DNA of 64,000 nt, from the NCBI RefSeq assembly GCF_013114595.1, contig NZ_VTXE01000001.1, positions 1-64,000 of the forward strand, in the 5' to 3' direction. The notes beneath the pieces are model-generated. The model worked only from the letters and a program-made list of their open reading frames with translations. It searched no databases and was not told the origin of the DNA. Each line of letters starts with the position of its first letter. The stretch's first letter is position 1. A program made the translations under genes and the position numbers. Shown in pieces: positions 18,918 to 28,387 of this stretch. The DNA is from Vibrio sp. 99-8-1 (lineage in GTDB: Bacteria > Pseudomonadota > Gammaproteobacteria > Enterobacterales > Vibrionaceae).

Positions 18918-19851
18918 CTTAAATCTGTTGTATATTCTTAAACTGCTGTCACAAGAGCTTAGCGTGTCAAAAACAGCGCGCAAACTCAATGTCACCCCTT
19001 CCAGTGTCAGCAAGTCTCTCAGTAAATTACGAGATTGGTTTGATGACCCCTTATTTGTCAAAACACCGAAAGGGTTAATGCCCACACCGCTGACATTAAG
19101 CATGGATCAACAGCTGTCTGACTGGCTTCAAATAAGTAATCAGATTTTGGATACCCACAGTGACGATTATCCAAGTGACATTCAGTTTGATCTCGCGGTG
19201 GAGTCGCCACTATTAATTACCATGCTTAGTGAACTTATATTGCAAATACAACAGCGTTATCAGGGAGCCAAAGTAAAAACACGTAATTGGGATTACGACT
19301 CCTTGGAGGCGATTATCCGAGGAGAAGCGGATATAGGCTTTACAGGACGAGAAAGTCACCCTCGTTCAAAAGAGTCTTTAGATCTTTTACCCTATTTTAT
19401 TGATTACGAAGTGATATTTACTGATTTACCCATGGTTTATCTACGAAATGACCACCCAGCATTACAAGAGGAGTGGAATCTAGAGACGTTTCTAAAATAC
19501 CCTCATATCAGCATTGTGTGGGAAAAAAGTGAGCTATGGGCGTTGGACGAAGTGCTCAGTGAAATGGGAGTCACACGCAATAACACCTTAACAATGTCGA
19601 GCTTTGAGCAATCGCTATTTATGGCTAACCAACCTGGTCTGAATATGATCACAACCGCGCCACAATATTGTCAGCGTTATACCAAACAGATCCATCCTGA
19701 CTTGATCTGCTTACCGATACCGGTAGATAAAGCCTCACGAGATAAACTGTTGATTCCCTTCACCATGATTTGGCATAAACGAAATGCCCACAACCCTAAA
19801 ATCATGTGGCTTAAGGAAGCGATAAAATCACTCTATTCTCAACCTCATTAA
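18892..19851 (+). CDS. yidZ: LysR-type regulator YidZ
   Basis: 319 aa, identical in length to E. coli YidZ. ATG 18892 ([13 protein letters not shown]) is chosen over GTG 18883. The N-terminal HTH is at about 20-45 ([20 protein letters not shown]), and the substrate-binding domain carries hallmark stretches [27 protein letters not shown] and [17 protein letters not shown]. coli YidZ is a poorly characterised regulator linked to anaerobic nitric oxide resistance. It overlaps mdtL, so it is cotranscribed and may control it. Confidence 0.92.
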   Translation: MKKSLARLDLNLLYILKLLSQELSVSKTARKLNVTPSSVSKSLSKLRDWFDDPLFVKTPKGLMPTPLTLSMDQQLSDWLQISNQILDTHSDDYPSDIQFDLAVESPLLITMLSELILQIQQRYQGAKVKTRNWDYDSLEAIIRGEADIGFTGRESHPRSKESLDLLPYFIDYEVIFTDLPMVYLRNDHPALQEEWNLETFLKYPHISIVWEKSELWALDEVLSEMGVTRNNTLTMSSFEQSLFMANQPGLNMITTAPQYCQRYTKQIHPDLICLPIPVDKASRDKLLIPFTMIWHKRNAHNPKIMWLKEAIKSLYSQPH

Positions 19852-19994
19852 CTCTGCCATTGTGCCTGCATGCACCAACAACCGTAATAAAACTGATGCA
19901 AGAAGAAAAGCCACTCTATATCAACTTGTTGATATAAAAAGAAAAAAATTGACGTTAAAGCCAATCTTTTCTCAATACTTAACTGTCTGTAACA

Positions 19995-20480
19995 TTACTC
20001 GTATTCAGACGAGTAGGTCTCTTCATAAGTATGCGAATAAAGTTCAAACAAGTTACCAAACGGGTCTTCTAGATAGACCATTTTAGCTGGTTTGTTATCA
20101 TCTTCTGGATGATAGCGCATAATATCCATTCTCACTTTACCGCCAAATTTCTCAGTTCTTTCTATCGCACCGGCAAAGTCATCGGTTTGAAGACAAAAAT
20201 GGAAGATACCGAGTCTTGAGAAATCAACCACATGTCTCTCATCACGCTGTTTCATTTCAAATAGTTCAACACCAATTCCGTCAGTGGTCACTAGGTGTGC
20301 AATATTAAACCCCTTGAAGCCTTCTCCAAAGACAGCGACGCACATTCTACCAATTGCTGTTTCGCGTTCTTCTTCAACCTTGGTATTTCCCATCACAACT
20401 TTTAGGCCCAGCGCATTGGTATAAAACTCTACCGCTTTATCCATGTTGCCAACCATTATACCTACGTGATTCATTTTCAT
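19995..20480 (-). CDS. VOC-family (glyoxalase/dioxygenase fold) protein
   Basis: 161 aa from ATG 20480 (MKMNHVGIMVGNMDKAVEFY), preceded by GGGAA; the frame is open to 20516. There are two beta-alpha-beta-beta-beta modules with potential metal ligands His in NHVG, Glu in VELFEM, His in IFHFCLQ and Glu in NLFELYS. The family includes glyoxalase I, extradiol dioxygenases and fosfomycin-resistance proteins. The 161-residue length and the sequence do not single out one. It is monocistronic, and an inverted repeat sits upstream. Confidence 0.78.
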   Translation of the reverse strand: MKMNHVGIMVGNMDKAVEFYTNALGLKVVMGNTKVEEERETAIGRMCVAVFGEGFKGFNIAHLVTTDGIGVELFEMKQRDERHVVDFSRLGIFHFCLQTDDFAGAIERTEKFGGKVRMDIMRYHPEDDNKPAKMVYLEDPFGNLFELYSHTYEETYSSEYE

Positions 20481-20890
20481 ACTATATTCCCAAATTAGGT
20501 GACTAAATAATCTCATCTCAGAAATTTCAGCCTGTCAGTTGGTGCCTTTGGCACCAAACTGTTTAAAATCAAAGCAATAAAATCTTTATTGAATGACGAT
20601 CTTGGCTTTACTATCCCTGACTGAGGTTAACTGCTGTTTTGTTGGAATCAGTATATGAGCATCTGTACATTATGAAAAATTATCATTAATTATGATTATA
20701 ATAAATTTATGCTATCAAAAAATAGTTTAAAACTGTCTCTCTGCTAATATCAAACAATAGTTTGATCATCGAGTTTGTTATAAAAACACAACTTTGCTAG
20801 ACTCGCCGACTCTATAAATTAGCAGTCCATTCATGTCACGGCTTAAAGGCTCAATACTCATATCAACTCAAACTTCTCAGTAGGAACTAA
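20481..20890. other. 410-base region between VOC gene and mntP
   Basis: No gene seen. It holds GGTGCC-TTT-GGCACC (20541-20555), a possible operator for the VOC gene. A Fur/Mur-like imperfect palindrome ATTATCAT-N5-ATGATTAT (20679-20699) lies about 190 bases before mntP, and CAAAC-AATA-GTTTG near 20750. I could not recognise a yybP-ykoY manganese riboswitch here. Confidence 0.45.
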
Positions 20891-21451
20891 ATGAACATCT
20901 TCGCTTTAATCGTCCTTGCTTTTGCAATGTCTACAGACGCTTTTGCAGCCGCAATAGGTAAAGGGGTCAAAATCAAAAGTCCCCGTTTTATTGACGCGTT
21001 AAAGCTAGGAGTTATTTTCGGTATTGTAGAAGCGACAACCCCCGTTATCGGCTGGCTAATAGGCAGATCCGCATCTCATCTTATTGAAGCATGGGATCAC
21101 TGGATAGCTCTTATCTTATTAACAGGTTTAGGCGTTCACATGATCTACCAGAGCCTAAAGCCAAGCGAAGATGAGGCTGCCCCCACGAAGAAAATGTCAT
21201 TAGCGTTAGTTGTATTAACCGCTCTTGGAACCAGCACTGATGCAATGGCAGTTGGTGTTAGTTTGGCATTTATAGAGGTGAATATTGTTTTGGCAGCGGG
21301 CTTAATTGGAGCAGCGACGTTTACCATGGTCACTATCGGAATTATGTTGGGAAGTGCCCTTGGCTCACTTATTGGTAGGCGAGCAGAAACGTTTGGTGGA
21401 ATAGTGCTTATTGGCGTTGGGTTATGGATCTTCTATAGCCATGTATCCTAA
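20891..21451 (+). CDS. mntP: manganese efflux pump MntP
   Basis: 186 aa, the typical MntP length. It has six membrane helices arranged as two repeats, each with the DUF204 signature: AFAMSTDAFAAAIGKG (about 12-27) and GTSTDAMAVGVSL (about 116-128). The conserved Asp of each repeat is required for Mn2+ export in homologues. It exports manganese from the cytoplasm. It is monocistronic, with ATG preceded by AGTAGGAAC. The Fur/Mur-like palindrome upstream suggests metal regulation. Confidence 0.93.
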   Translation: MNIFALIVLAFAMSTDAFAAAIGKGVKIKSPRFIDALKLGVIFGIVEATTPVIGWLIGRSASHLIEAWDHWIALILLTGLGVHMIYQSLKPSEDEAAPTKKMSLALVVLTALGTSTDAMAVGVSLAFIEVNIVLAAGLIGAATFTMVTIGIMLGSALGSLIGRRAETFGGIVLIGVGLWIFYSHVS

Positions 21452-21563
21452 CATCGTGCCTGTAATGTGTGGTTGAAAAAAGATCATAACGACACCACTA
21501 AAGTAACCTCTAGATACACTCCCTAAGGGCGAGTTATATCAGTTATGATCTTCTATCATCAAA

Positions 21564-21815
21564 CTACTTTTGCAGTTGCTCTTTTGCCGCTTCAACTTTT
21601 GAAAAGTCTAGCCCAAGTTCGTTAACCGCTTCTTTAATTAATGCAGGGTTTTGCATTACTTGCCCCATTAAAAGCTGGAGTTTATCTTGAGGTAAACCGA
21701 GTTGACCAATTGTTGCCATCGCCGCTAAAGGGTTTTGTGTCAACACTTCAAAAAGCTCGCTGATCTGCTTGTCACTAATATTATTCTCTTTCAGTATCTC
21801 AAGAATCGGATTCAT
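21564..21815 (-). CDS. DUF2999 family protein
   Basis: 83 aa, all-helical, no signal peptide or membrane segment. It begins MNPILEILKENNISDKQISELF and contains the segment LMGQVMQNPALIKEAVNELG. I recognise it as a small family found in Vibrio and relatives, of unknown function. The Met/Gln-rich helices suggest a protein-binding or regulatory role, but nothing in the sequence proves it. It is monocistronic. Confidence 0.75.
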   Translation of the reverse strand: MNPILEILKENNISDKQISELFEVLTQNPLAAMATIGQLGLPQDKLQLLMGQVMQNPALIKEAVNELGLDFSKVEAAKEQLQK

Positions 21816-21903
21816 TACACTACCTATTAAACATCAATCAAAATAAAACGATATTCTAACATCTTCAACAAAAGGGCACAGCCTTCTTCTAAAAGGTTAT
21901 CTA

Positions 21904-22347
21904 TTACTGGTCAGACACAGTATAAGCCAAAATATCGACAATCTGCTGAGGCGTTGTCGCCCAACCTTGAGCGGATGCGTCTACCTCTTTAAGAGGGTGA
22001 ATGATGCTTTCATCATGCAATGTAATATAGGGCTTACCTAATGCAGCGCAGTAACCGGCATCAAATGCAGCGTTCCATTGCTTGTACTGATTGCCAAAAC
22101 GAATCACTGCCAGATCACAAGACTTAATCGCTTTTTGAATACGAATCGCGTTCACCTTCGCCGATTTATGATCTCGCCAATACTGTTGAGACTCTTCACC
22201 TAAACCATCGCCTGCCGCATCACTTGACTCATGAACCGTATTTGCTGAGGTGAAGTCAATATCTAGCCCTTTCTCTTTACAGCCAGTAATAATCTGCTCA
22301 CGCCAATCGGTATGAATTTCACCCGACAAGTACACATTAAATTTCAT
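21904..22347 (-). CDS. YtoQ family protein
   Basis: 147 aa. MKFNVYLSGEIHTDWREQI at the start and the segment AVIRFGNQYKQWNAAFDAGY are characteristic of YtoQ. The fold resembles nucleoside 2-deoxyribosyltransferases (Rossmann-like; the family's NAAFDAGYCAALGKP segment fits a nucleotide-binding loop). The function is unknown. It lies 38 bases beyond the sbcC stop in the same orientation, so it may be read through from sbcDC. Confidence 0.82.
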   Translation of the reverse strand: MKFNVYLSGEIHTDWREQIITGCKEKGLDIDFTSANTVHESSDAAGDGLGEESQQYWRDHKSAKVNAIRIQKAIKSCDLAVIRFGNQYKQWNAAFDAGYCAALGKPYITLHDESIIHPLKEVDASAQGWATTPQQIVDILAYTVSDQ

Positions 22348-22385
22348 ATTTATCCCTGTTATTGAATATTAAAATATATAGCCCG

Positions 22386-25300
22386 TTATACAGCAGCCAC
22401 TCTAAATTGAGCATCTAGCTCACTCACCCCTAAGCCTGATTTTTTCTTTACTTTCAGTTGAACTGGGATGCGTTCTTTCATTGCCTCTATATGGCTAATA
22501 ACACCAATCATTTTTCCTGATGCATTTAAGCTATCTAATGCATCTAAAGCAAGATCTAACGTTTCGCTATCTAGCGTGCCAAAACCTTCATCTAAAAACA
22601 GTGAATCTATACTGGTTTTATGGCTAACCAAATCAGACAAGCCTAGAGCTAGCGCTAAACTCACTAGAAAACTCTCTCCTCCAGAGAGTGTTTTGGTATC
22701 CCTAATGGCATCAGCCTGCCACGTATCCAGTACCGACAACTCTAACCCTTCTGACTCACTGCGTTTTAGCTGGTAGCGACCGTGTAGTCGATTAAGTTGT
22801 TGATTGGCTAAATAGACCAGATTGTCCAAGGTTAAGCCCTGAGCAAATTTGCGAAACTTATCGCCATTACTCGACCCTATTAACGAGTGCAGATACTGTA
22901 TATCATCGTAAGCCGTTCGCTGATGCTCAATTTTATCAAACAGATTGCGCTTCTCTACTCTACGCTTCTCATCCGCTTGCACTTCGTTCGCTAGTTCACC
23001 TTCTCTACGCGTCGTCTGTTCAATGAGTAGTGACAATTTTTCATTCTCATCTTGTAAACTCTCTCTATCCGCTTGCTGATACTGTTCGGCATTGCTCTCC
23101 TCCAACAACTCTTGGTACTGCTCGTTGGCTGCTTGAAGTAGTGCTTTCGCATTGGAGGCATGTTGCTCAAGAGTCTGTTTCAGCTCCCTTAATTGCTCGC
23201 GTTCTTCTTGATCAATCAAAGCAGCTTGGAAGGCCGCTTCTGATTCAAAGGGACTCTGGGTTAACTGCTGCTGCCAACTCTCTTGCTGCTGTTGTCGCTT
23301 TTCTGTCGCAGCTTGCAGATTTGATGTCAGCGCCTTAATTTCTCCTTCCAAGGCGTTTTGTTGCTGTTGAACTTGCTGCAGGGCAAGCTCAGTCTGTTTA
23401 TGTTGTTCTTCGCCAGTCCGTAGCAATTTCTCAATTCGTTCCCGTTCGGTACTAACCACTCGTTCACCAAACAGATCGTGCCGCTTAGAGACCAGTTCAT
23501 TGAGCGTCACTTGCTGAGCAAGTAGCTGCTTGTTGATCTGTTCCAGCTCTTTATTAAGTTCTGAAATACGTTGAGCTTGAATAGTAATGTTGGAGAGTAA
23601 AGCGGCATTTTCTTGCTCACACCCTTTCAACTCATTTTCCTTGTGCTGCCAAAGCACCAGATCTTCTCGTTTTTGTTGCAACCAGACGGTCAAATCACTA
23701 TGCGGCTCGATAACAAAACCACACTGTGCAATATCACCAAATAGCTGTTCGCTGCCTTGCTCTTTTTCGTTAACGGCTTTGTTTATCTGGTTAGATAACT
23801 CCGTACAACGTTTTTCATCGTGCTCAAGCTGTTGATTTAACAGTTTCACTGCCGAATCAGCTTGATGATGAGACTGAACCGCAAGGTTAACTTGATCCTT
23901 CATATTTTGCTGTTGGTCCACGAGATGCCTGACTTTTACCGTTAACTCTGATAGTTGGTTGCGGAGATTCTCTTGCTCATAAGCAAACGCCTTCAACAAA
24001 CTCTCATTATCTATTCCATGAGGGTAATGAATTACTTGAATTGTCGACTGCCACTGCTCAACTAATGACTGTTGCTGCTGCTCTAGCCACACCACTCGTT
24101 TTTGCTCATCTTCAATTCGGCGCAACAGAGACTCCAGTTCATGTCTAATCTCTTTGCCTTTGGTCTCAATTGATGACAGTTGCAACTCAGCCTGTTTTTT
24201 CTCTTCTTCGGTTGCCGAAGGCTCAACTCGCCCTTGTTCAACCGCGAATGGGTGTTCAATTGAACCACACAGAGGACACGGATGATTCTGTTCCAGTTGA
24301 GCACGATAGCTTGCCAGTACCTGTTCTTGTTTCAGTAACTTCTGCTCTTTTTCAATCAACTCATCGATATTGCTCAGCAGCTTTTTCTGCGTGCGATAAC
24401 TTTCAGCCAGATGCAGTCGTTCTGACTCTAACGACTGCTGCTTCTGCTGAGCCTCAGATAAGAACTGCTGCTTTTGCTGATTCTCTTGCTGGTAGCTAAC
24501 CCATTGATTTTGCAGATGATGAAGATGCTGCAGTGACGCAATAGTTTGGTTCTGTTCACCTAATTGATGTTCAAGTTGTGGTAATGACTGCTGACTCTTA
24601 TGTTGCTCATTGAGCAGCTGAAGTTGCTGGTCAATATTAGTAAGCTGTTGCTGTTTCTCAGCCAGTTCAGCAGCACTCTGTTGTTGCTTCGCTACCGTCT
24701 GTTTAATCTGGTTATTTTGTTCAACAATCGCCTTGTTCGCCAGTTGATGACTCTGTTTTAGCTCATCCACTTGCTGCTGTTGTCGCTGCAACTGCGCTAG
24801 TTGTTCTGTCCATTTTTCAATGTTGCTCGCCAGCTGTTTATCTTGCTGATGCTGAGTTTGATACTGTTGAATGGCCGTTATACTCTGCTCAACATTTTGT
24901 TTATCAGTTATCGTTCGCTGATGTAAGTCATTAATGCCTTCCAGCTCTTGTTCAATGCCAGTGGTACTTTTCTCTAATGTTTCTAACTTACTGACTTCTA
25001 ACTTTATTTGATTGTCTAATGGGATGATGTGCTGATTAATCAGCGTCTCAAACTGGCTACTCTCTTGCTTTGTGGCGTGCAGTTTTTCGTTAGCAAGCTG
25101 CATCTGTTTCTCATGCTGCTTGGTCTTTTCCGTCAAGTGCTCAATATGTTGTTTTTTATCGATAAGCTGATTATCTAGTAGCTGATGGCTGGCGACCGCT
25201 TCTTGTCGCAGCAAGTACGCCGCACGAAGTTTCTCGGCAGGTTCACTATTGGCTAACTTACTTAATGCTGGCTGGGCATTATCAATATTAGCTTGAGCCA

Positions 25301-26102
25301 GCTTGCAGTCAGATTCCGCATCATGTTTGCTTTTGCTCAGTTTATCCATCGTCACCAGCCAAGTTAGGTTGGCTTTGATCGATTCAAGCTGTTGCTTATT
25401 TTTTTGCTGGCTACCCTTTAGGCTCTCAGCTTCCGCTGCGATTGCTTGTAGTTGTTGTTCTGTTAACAGCTGAACGCCATTGGCTTCTGATTCCAGTGCC
25501 GTTAATTCAAGTTTTGCTTCGCTATATTTCTCATGAACGCTTTTAGATATTTCGCTGTAGATCTCGGTGCCCGTTAACTCTTCAAGTAGTTCAGCTCTCT
25601 CGGCTTCTTTCGCATTTAAAAACGCGGCGAACTGCCCCTGAGACAGCAACATCGATTTGGTAAATCGACTAAAATCCAACCCTGTTATCTGTTTTGTTAA
25701 CTCGTTCTTCTTTTTCACTTGCGTGGCAAGTACTTTACCTGATGCTACTTCTGCTAGCTCCACCGTTGCAGGTTGCAGTTTTCCATCCACTTTGCCACGA
25801 GCACGCTTCATGCTCCAGAACGAACGATATGCTTGACCTTTTACTTCAAACTCAACCTCAGATAAACACTCCGTAGTTCCACGGGTCATAAGTTCATTAC
25901 TGGTGGCGGAAATAACATCCAGCCGTGGTGTCTCTTGATACAGAGCGACACAAATTGCGTCTAAAATCGTGGTTTTTCCCGCACCAGTAGGGCCAGTAAT
26001 AGCAAACAAGCCATATTCTGAAAAAGGCGGTTGAGTAAAATCGATTTTCCACTCACCTTTAAGTGAATTGATGTTTTTAAAACGTAAGCTTAGAATTTTC
26101 AT
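22386..26102 (-). CDS. sbcC: exonuclease subunit SbcC (Rad50-like ATPase)
   Basis: 1238 aa. The Walker A motif is GPTGAGKTT at about 37-45. Two long Gln-rich coiled-coil arms (about 180-600 and 640-1050) flank the zinc-hook CPLC at about 606-609. Near the C-terminus the ABC signature is LSGGESFLVSLALALGLSD and Walker B is SLFLDEGFGTLD. With SbcD it forms the Mre11-Rad50-type nuclease that cuts hairpins and processes double-strand ends. The coiled coils are rich in QQQ and CAG-type codons. It overlaps sbcD by 4 bases (ATGA), so the two are coupled. Confidence 0.96.
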   Translation of the reverse strand: MKILSLRFKNINSLKGEWKIDFTQPPFSEYGLFAITGPTGAGKTTILDAICVALYQETPRLDVISATSNELMTRGTTECLSEVEFEVKGQAYRSFWSMKRARGKVDGKLQPATVELAEVASGKVLATQVKKKNELTKQITGLDFSRFTKSMLLSQGQFAAFLNAKEAERAELLEELTGTEIYSEISKSVHEKYSEAKLELTALESEANGVQLLTEQQLQAIAAEAESLKGSQQKNKQQLESIKANLTWLVTMDKLSKSKHDAESDCKLAQANIDNAQPALSKLANSEPAEKLRAAYLLRQEAVASHQLLDNQLIDKKQHIEHLTEKTKQHEKQMQLANEKLHATKQESSQFETLINQHIIPLDNQIKLEVSKLETLEKSTTGIEQELEGINDLHQRTITDKQNVEQSITAIQQYQTQHQQDKQLASNIEKWTEQLAQLQRQQQQVDELKQSHQLANKAIVEQNNQIKQTVAKQQQSAAELAEKQQQLTNIDQQLQLLNEQHKSQQSLPQLEHQLGEQNQTIASLQHLHHLQNQWVSYQQENQQKQQFLSEAQQKQQSLESERLHLAESYRTQKKLLSNIDELIEKEQKLLKQEQVLASYRAQLEQNHPCPLCGSIEHPFAVEQGRVEPSATEEEKKQAELQLSSIETKGKEIRHELESLLRRIEDEQKRVVWLEQQQQSLVEQWQSTIQVIHYPHGIDNESLLKAFAYEQENLRNQLSELTVKVRHLVDQQQNMKDQVNLAVQSHHQADSAVKLLNQQLEHDEKRCTELSNQINKAVNEKEQGSEQLFGDIAQCGFVIEPHSDLTVWLQQKREDLVLWQHKENELKGCEQENAALLSNITIQAQRISELNKELEQINKQLLAQQVTLNELVSKRHDLFGERVVSTERERIEKLLRTGEEQHKQTELALQQVQQQQNALEGEIKALTSNLQAATEKRQQQQESWQQQLTQSPFESEAAFQAALIDQEEREQLRELKQTLEQHASNAKALLQAANEQYQELLEESNAEQYQQADRESLQDENEKLSLLIEQTTRREGELANEVQADEKRRVEKRNLFDKIEHQRTAYDDIQYLHSLIGSSNGDKFRKFAQGLTLDNLVYLANQQLNRLHGRYQLKRSESEGLELSVLDTWQADAIRDTKTLSGGESFLVSLALALGLSDLVSHKTSIDSLFLDEGFGTLDSETLDLALDALDSLNASGKMIGVISHIEAMKERIPVQLKVKKKSGLGVSELDAQFRVAAV

Positions 26103-27331
26103 TCCTTTGGCTCCCTATCTTGAAGCCCACCGAGAACCTGCTTAAATTGCGTTTTAATACGAGCCATTCGCTGTTGTTCCCCTTCTCCCTCAAAGCTTTC
26201 CATCTCTAGCCGCTTATTAAATACATCCAATGGGGTTAGTTCCGCTAAGGTCTCTGTCTCTTCTCGCACTAAGCTTTTGTTGTTATTTCCTCGCGCTCGG
26301 CGTAACTGCAACACATCAACATTCAGCTCTTCAGTCAATGTATGAATTCTCTGTTGCAGATCAGACAAAAAGTCCTGTATTTCAACTTCAATCGCCAACC
26401 AAACCGTCTCATCACCACTAAATTGTCCATCATTCAACTGCTGTTCTATGGACGGCAAATCCCCTTTTAACACGGCCATTTTTTGAAACATAGGCACCTC
26501 TACAGGTTCAATAATGGCTTGGTTATCATCTGAAAACTCAACCACAACCACCTGTTTAGGAGATGACAGTTCGTCAAAACTCAGTGCAATGGGAGAGCCG
26601 CAATAACGAATATGCTGTTTCTTGGCGACGATTTGTGGACGATGAATATGCCCTAGAGCAATGTAGTCGGCATCAGGGAATCCATCGGCAGAGAAACCGT
26701 CTAGCGTTCCTATATAAATGTCTCTTTCCGAGTCAGTGGTTGTTACCCCTACCGCAGTTAAATGCCCTGTAGCAATAATTGGAACCTGCCAGTTATGCTG
26801 TTGCTTTAGCTGCTGAGCTCTTTGGTACAAGGCGTGATAATGTTCTTTAATAGCAACACCAAGCTGTTGTTGCTTCTCTACTCCGGAATCCCCTGCTTGG
26901 CTGCGCATCACATCCCTAGCACGTACAAAAGGAACCGCACACAATAACGCACCGACTTGTTTATTTTTATCTTTTATTTGGATAATTTGTTCATCCAACT
27001 GCTCGCTGGTATTGGCGATGACATGAGCATTTAAACAGTTCAGTAACGGTTTAGATTCATTCAGTGTGGCAACAGAGTCATGGTTGCCACCCAAGAGAAT
27101 CAACTGACAACCAAGCTGATTGATATCTACCACAAACTGGTTATAGAGTTCACGGGCATAACTTGGCGGTGTACCGGAGTCGAAGATGTCTCCAGCAACA
27201 ATTACCGCATCTATCGCCTTTTCCTCTACTTGAGCCAACAACCAATCAATGAAAGCTTGATGCTCAGATTTTCGACTCTTATTGAAAAAGTTTTGCCCTA
27301 AATGCCAGTCTGAAGTGTGTAGAATTCGCAT
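26099..27331 (-). CDS. sbcD: exonuclease subunit SbcD (Mre11-like)
   Basis: 410 aa from ATG 27331, giving the family N-terminus MRILHTSDWHLGQ; the frame runs on to 27391 without matching content. The metallophosphoesterase motifs are TSDWHLG, VAGDIFDSG, LGGNHDSVATL, ATGHLT and LGHIHRP, all in order. The C-terminal part binds SbcC. It supplies the Mn2+-dependent nuclease activity of SbcCD. It is the first gene of sbcD-sbcC. Confidence 0.95.
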   Translation of the reverse strand: MRILHTSDWHLGQNFFNKSRKSEHQAFIDWLLAQVEEKAIDAVIVAGDIFDSGTPPSYARELYNQFVVDINQLGCQLILLGGNHDSVATLNESKPLLNCLNAHVIANTSEQLDEQIIQIKDKNKQVGALLCAVPFVRARDVMRSQAGDSGVEKQQQLGVAIKEHYHALYQRAQQLKQQHNWQVPIIATGHLTAVGVTTTDSERDIYIGTLDGFSADGFPDADYIALGHIHRPQIVAKKQHIRYCGSPIALSFDELSSPKQVVVVEFSDDNQAIIEPVEVPMFQKMAVLKGDLPSIEQQLNDGQFSGDETVWLAIEVEIQDFLSDLQQRIHTLTEELNVDVLQLRRARGNNNKSLVREETETLAELTPLDVFNKRLEMESFEGEGEQQRMARIKTQFKQVLGGLQDREPKE

Positions 27332-27498
27332 ATCTTGCTTGATTTGAAGGAACCATTTCTGAATTGTGCCAATTAACGGTGCGTTACACAATCAAACTAG
27401 CTTTAACTGTTTGATTATTTGCTGATCTATGTGCAAAGTACTCCTATACTCTTATACCCAAAGCGATAACAACCGTTCTCCCACATAAGGATAAAGAA

Positions 27499-27984
27499 AT
27501 GAGTGGAAAACAGAGAGATGTCACCCTACGTTTTTTAGCAGAGCCTGCTGATGTAAATTTTGGCGGCAAGGTGCACGGCGGCGCCGTAATGAAATGGATT
27601 GATTTAGCGGCCTATGCATGCGCTGCAGGTTGGAGTGGTAAATACTGTATTACGGCTTATGCTGGGGGAATTCGATTTGTTGCACCAATTCATGTAGGCA
27701 ATTTGGTGGAAGTCAGTGCCAAGGTGATCTATACCGGAACCTCCTCTATGCACATCGCGTTAGATGTTCAGGCCAGCGATCCTAAAGAGCTGAACAACGT
27801 CTTAACAACACACTGTATTGTCATAATGGTTGCAGTGGATGCCAACGGTAAACCAACAAAAGTACCGCAATGGGATCCAGAAACCGATGAAGATATTAAG
27901 CTAAGAGACTCGGCGGTTAAACTGATGAACATGAGAAAAGAGATCGGTGAAGAGATGGAAATGCACGTTAAGATGCTAAAATAA
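27499..27984 (+). CDS. acyl-CoA thioesterase, hotdog fold
   Basis: 161 aa. The hotdog catalytic segment is ADVNFGGKVHGGAVMKWIDLAAY, with Asn/Gly/His and Asp as in YciA/VdlD-type thioesterases (acyl-CoA hydrolase PF03061). YAGGIRFVAPIHVGNLVEV forms the central strand. It hydrolyses acyl-CoA in the cytoplasm; chain length is not predictable. It is monocistronic, with a clear SD (AAGGATAAAG). It starts 167 bases divergently from sbcD. Confidence 0.85.
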   Translation: MSGKQRDVTLRFLAEPADVNFGGKVHGGAVMKWIDLAAYACAAGWSGKYCITAYAGGIRFVAPIHVGNLVEVSAKVIYTGTSSMHIALDVQASDPKELNNVLTTHCIVIMVAVDANGKPTKVPQWDPETDEDIKLRDSAVKLMNMRKEIGEEMEMHVKMLK

Positions 27985-28077
27985 CGTCCGCAATCAAAAG
28001 AGTTTCATATAATTGTCATGATTTTTTAATACTGTTTTGCTTAAATCCTAGTCACCCGATTATGGCTAGGATCTATT

Positions 28078-28329
28078 TTGAGCAATACATCACTGCATAT
28101 TACCTTAAGCGATAAAACCATTAGCAACCCACACGCAGTGGAGTATCAATGGGTTCGTAGTTTGCATATTGAAGGATATGATCATCGCGATATCAACCAC
28201 TACATTCATACCTGTTTCGGGGGAGATTTTGTTTTCGCCGATCTATTTAGAAAAGTGGCCCTCAATGAAGAGAGTATTTACGTACTAATGCAGTATGTAG
28301 GCTGTGCTCCATCCAGTAGAGAGTTCTGA
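28078..28329 (+). CDS. small hypothetical protein with TTG start
   Basis: 83 aa. There is no ATG until Met67, but TTG 28078 sits 6 bases after AGGA, so a TTG start is supported. The protein is soluble, with no signal, and contains the HIEGYDHRDINHYIHTCFGG and YVLMQYVGCAPS segments with two Cys and many His. I do not recognise the family. Codon use and base composition match the neighbours, so it is likely genuine. Confidence 0.6.
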   Translation: MSNTSLHITLSDKTISNPHAVEYQWVRSLHIEGYDHRDINHYIHTCFGGDFVFADLFRKVALNEESIYVLMQYVGCAPSSREF

Positions 28330-28387
28330 ATTCCATTTGGGCTTTACGCTCTGTTCACTTTTCGCAACTATTTTTTCAGCGGTTGGT

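Noticed and set aside
20700..20890. yybP-ykoY manganese riboswitch before mntP
   Set aside because: mntP genes often have one, but I could not find the conserved core or its paired elements in this leader.
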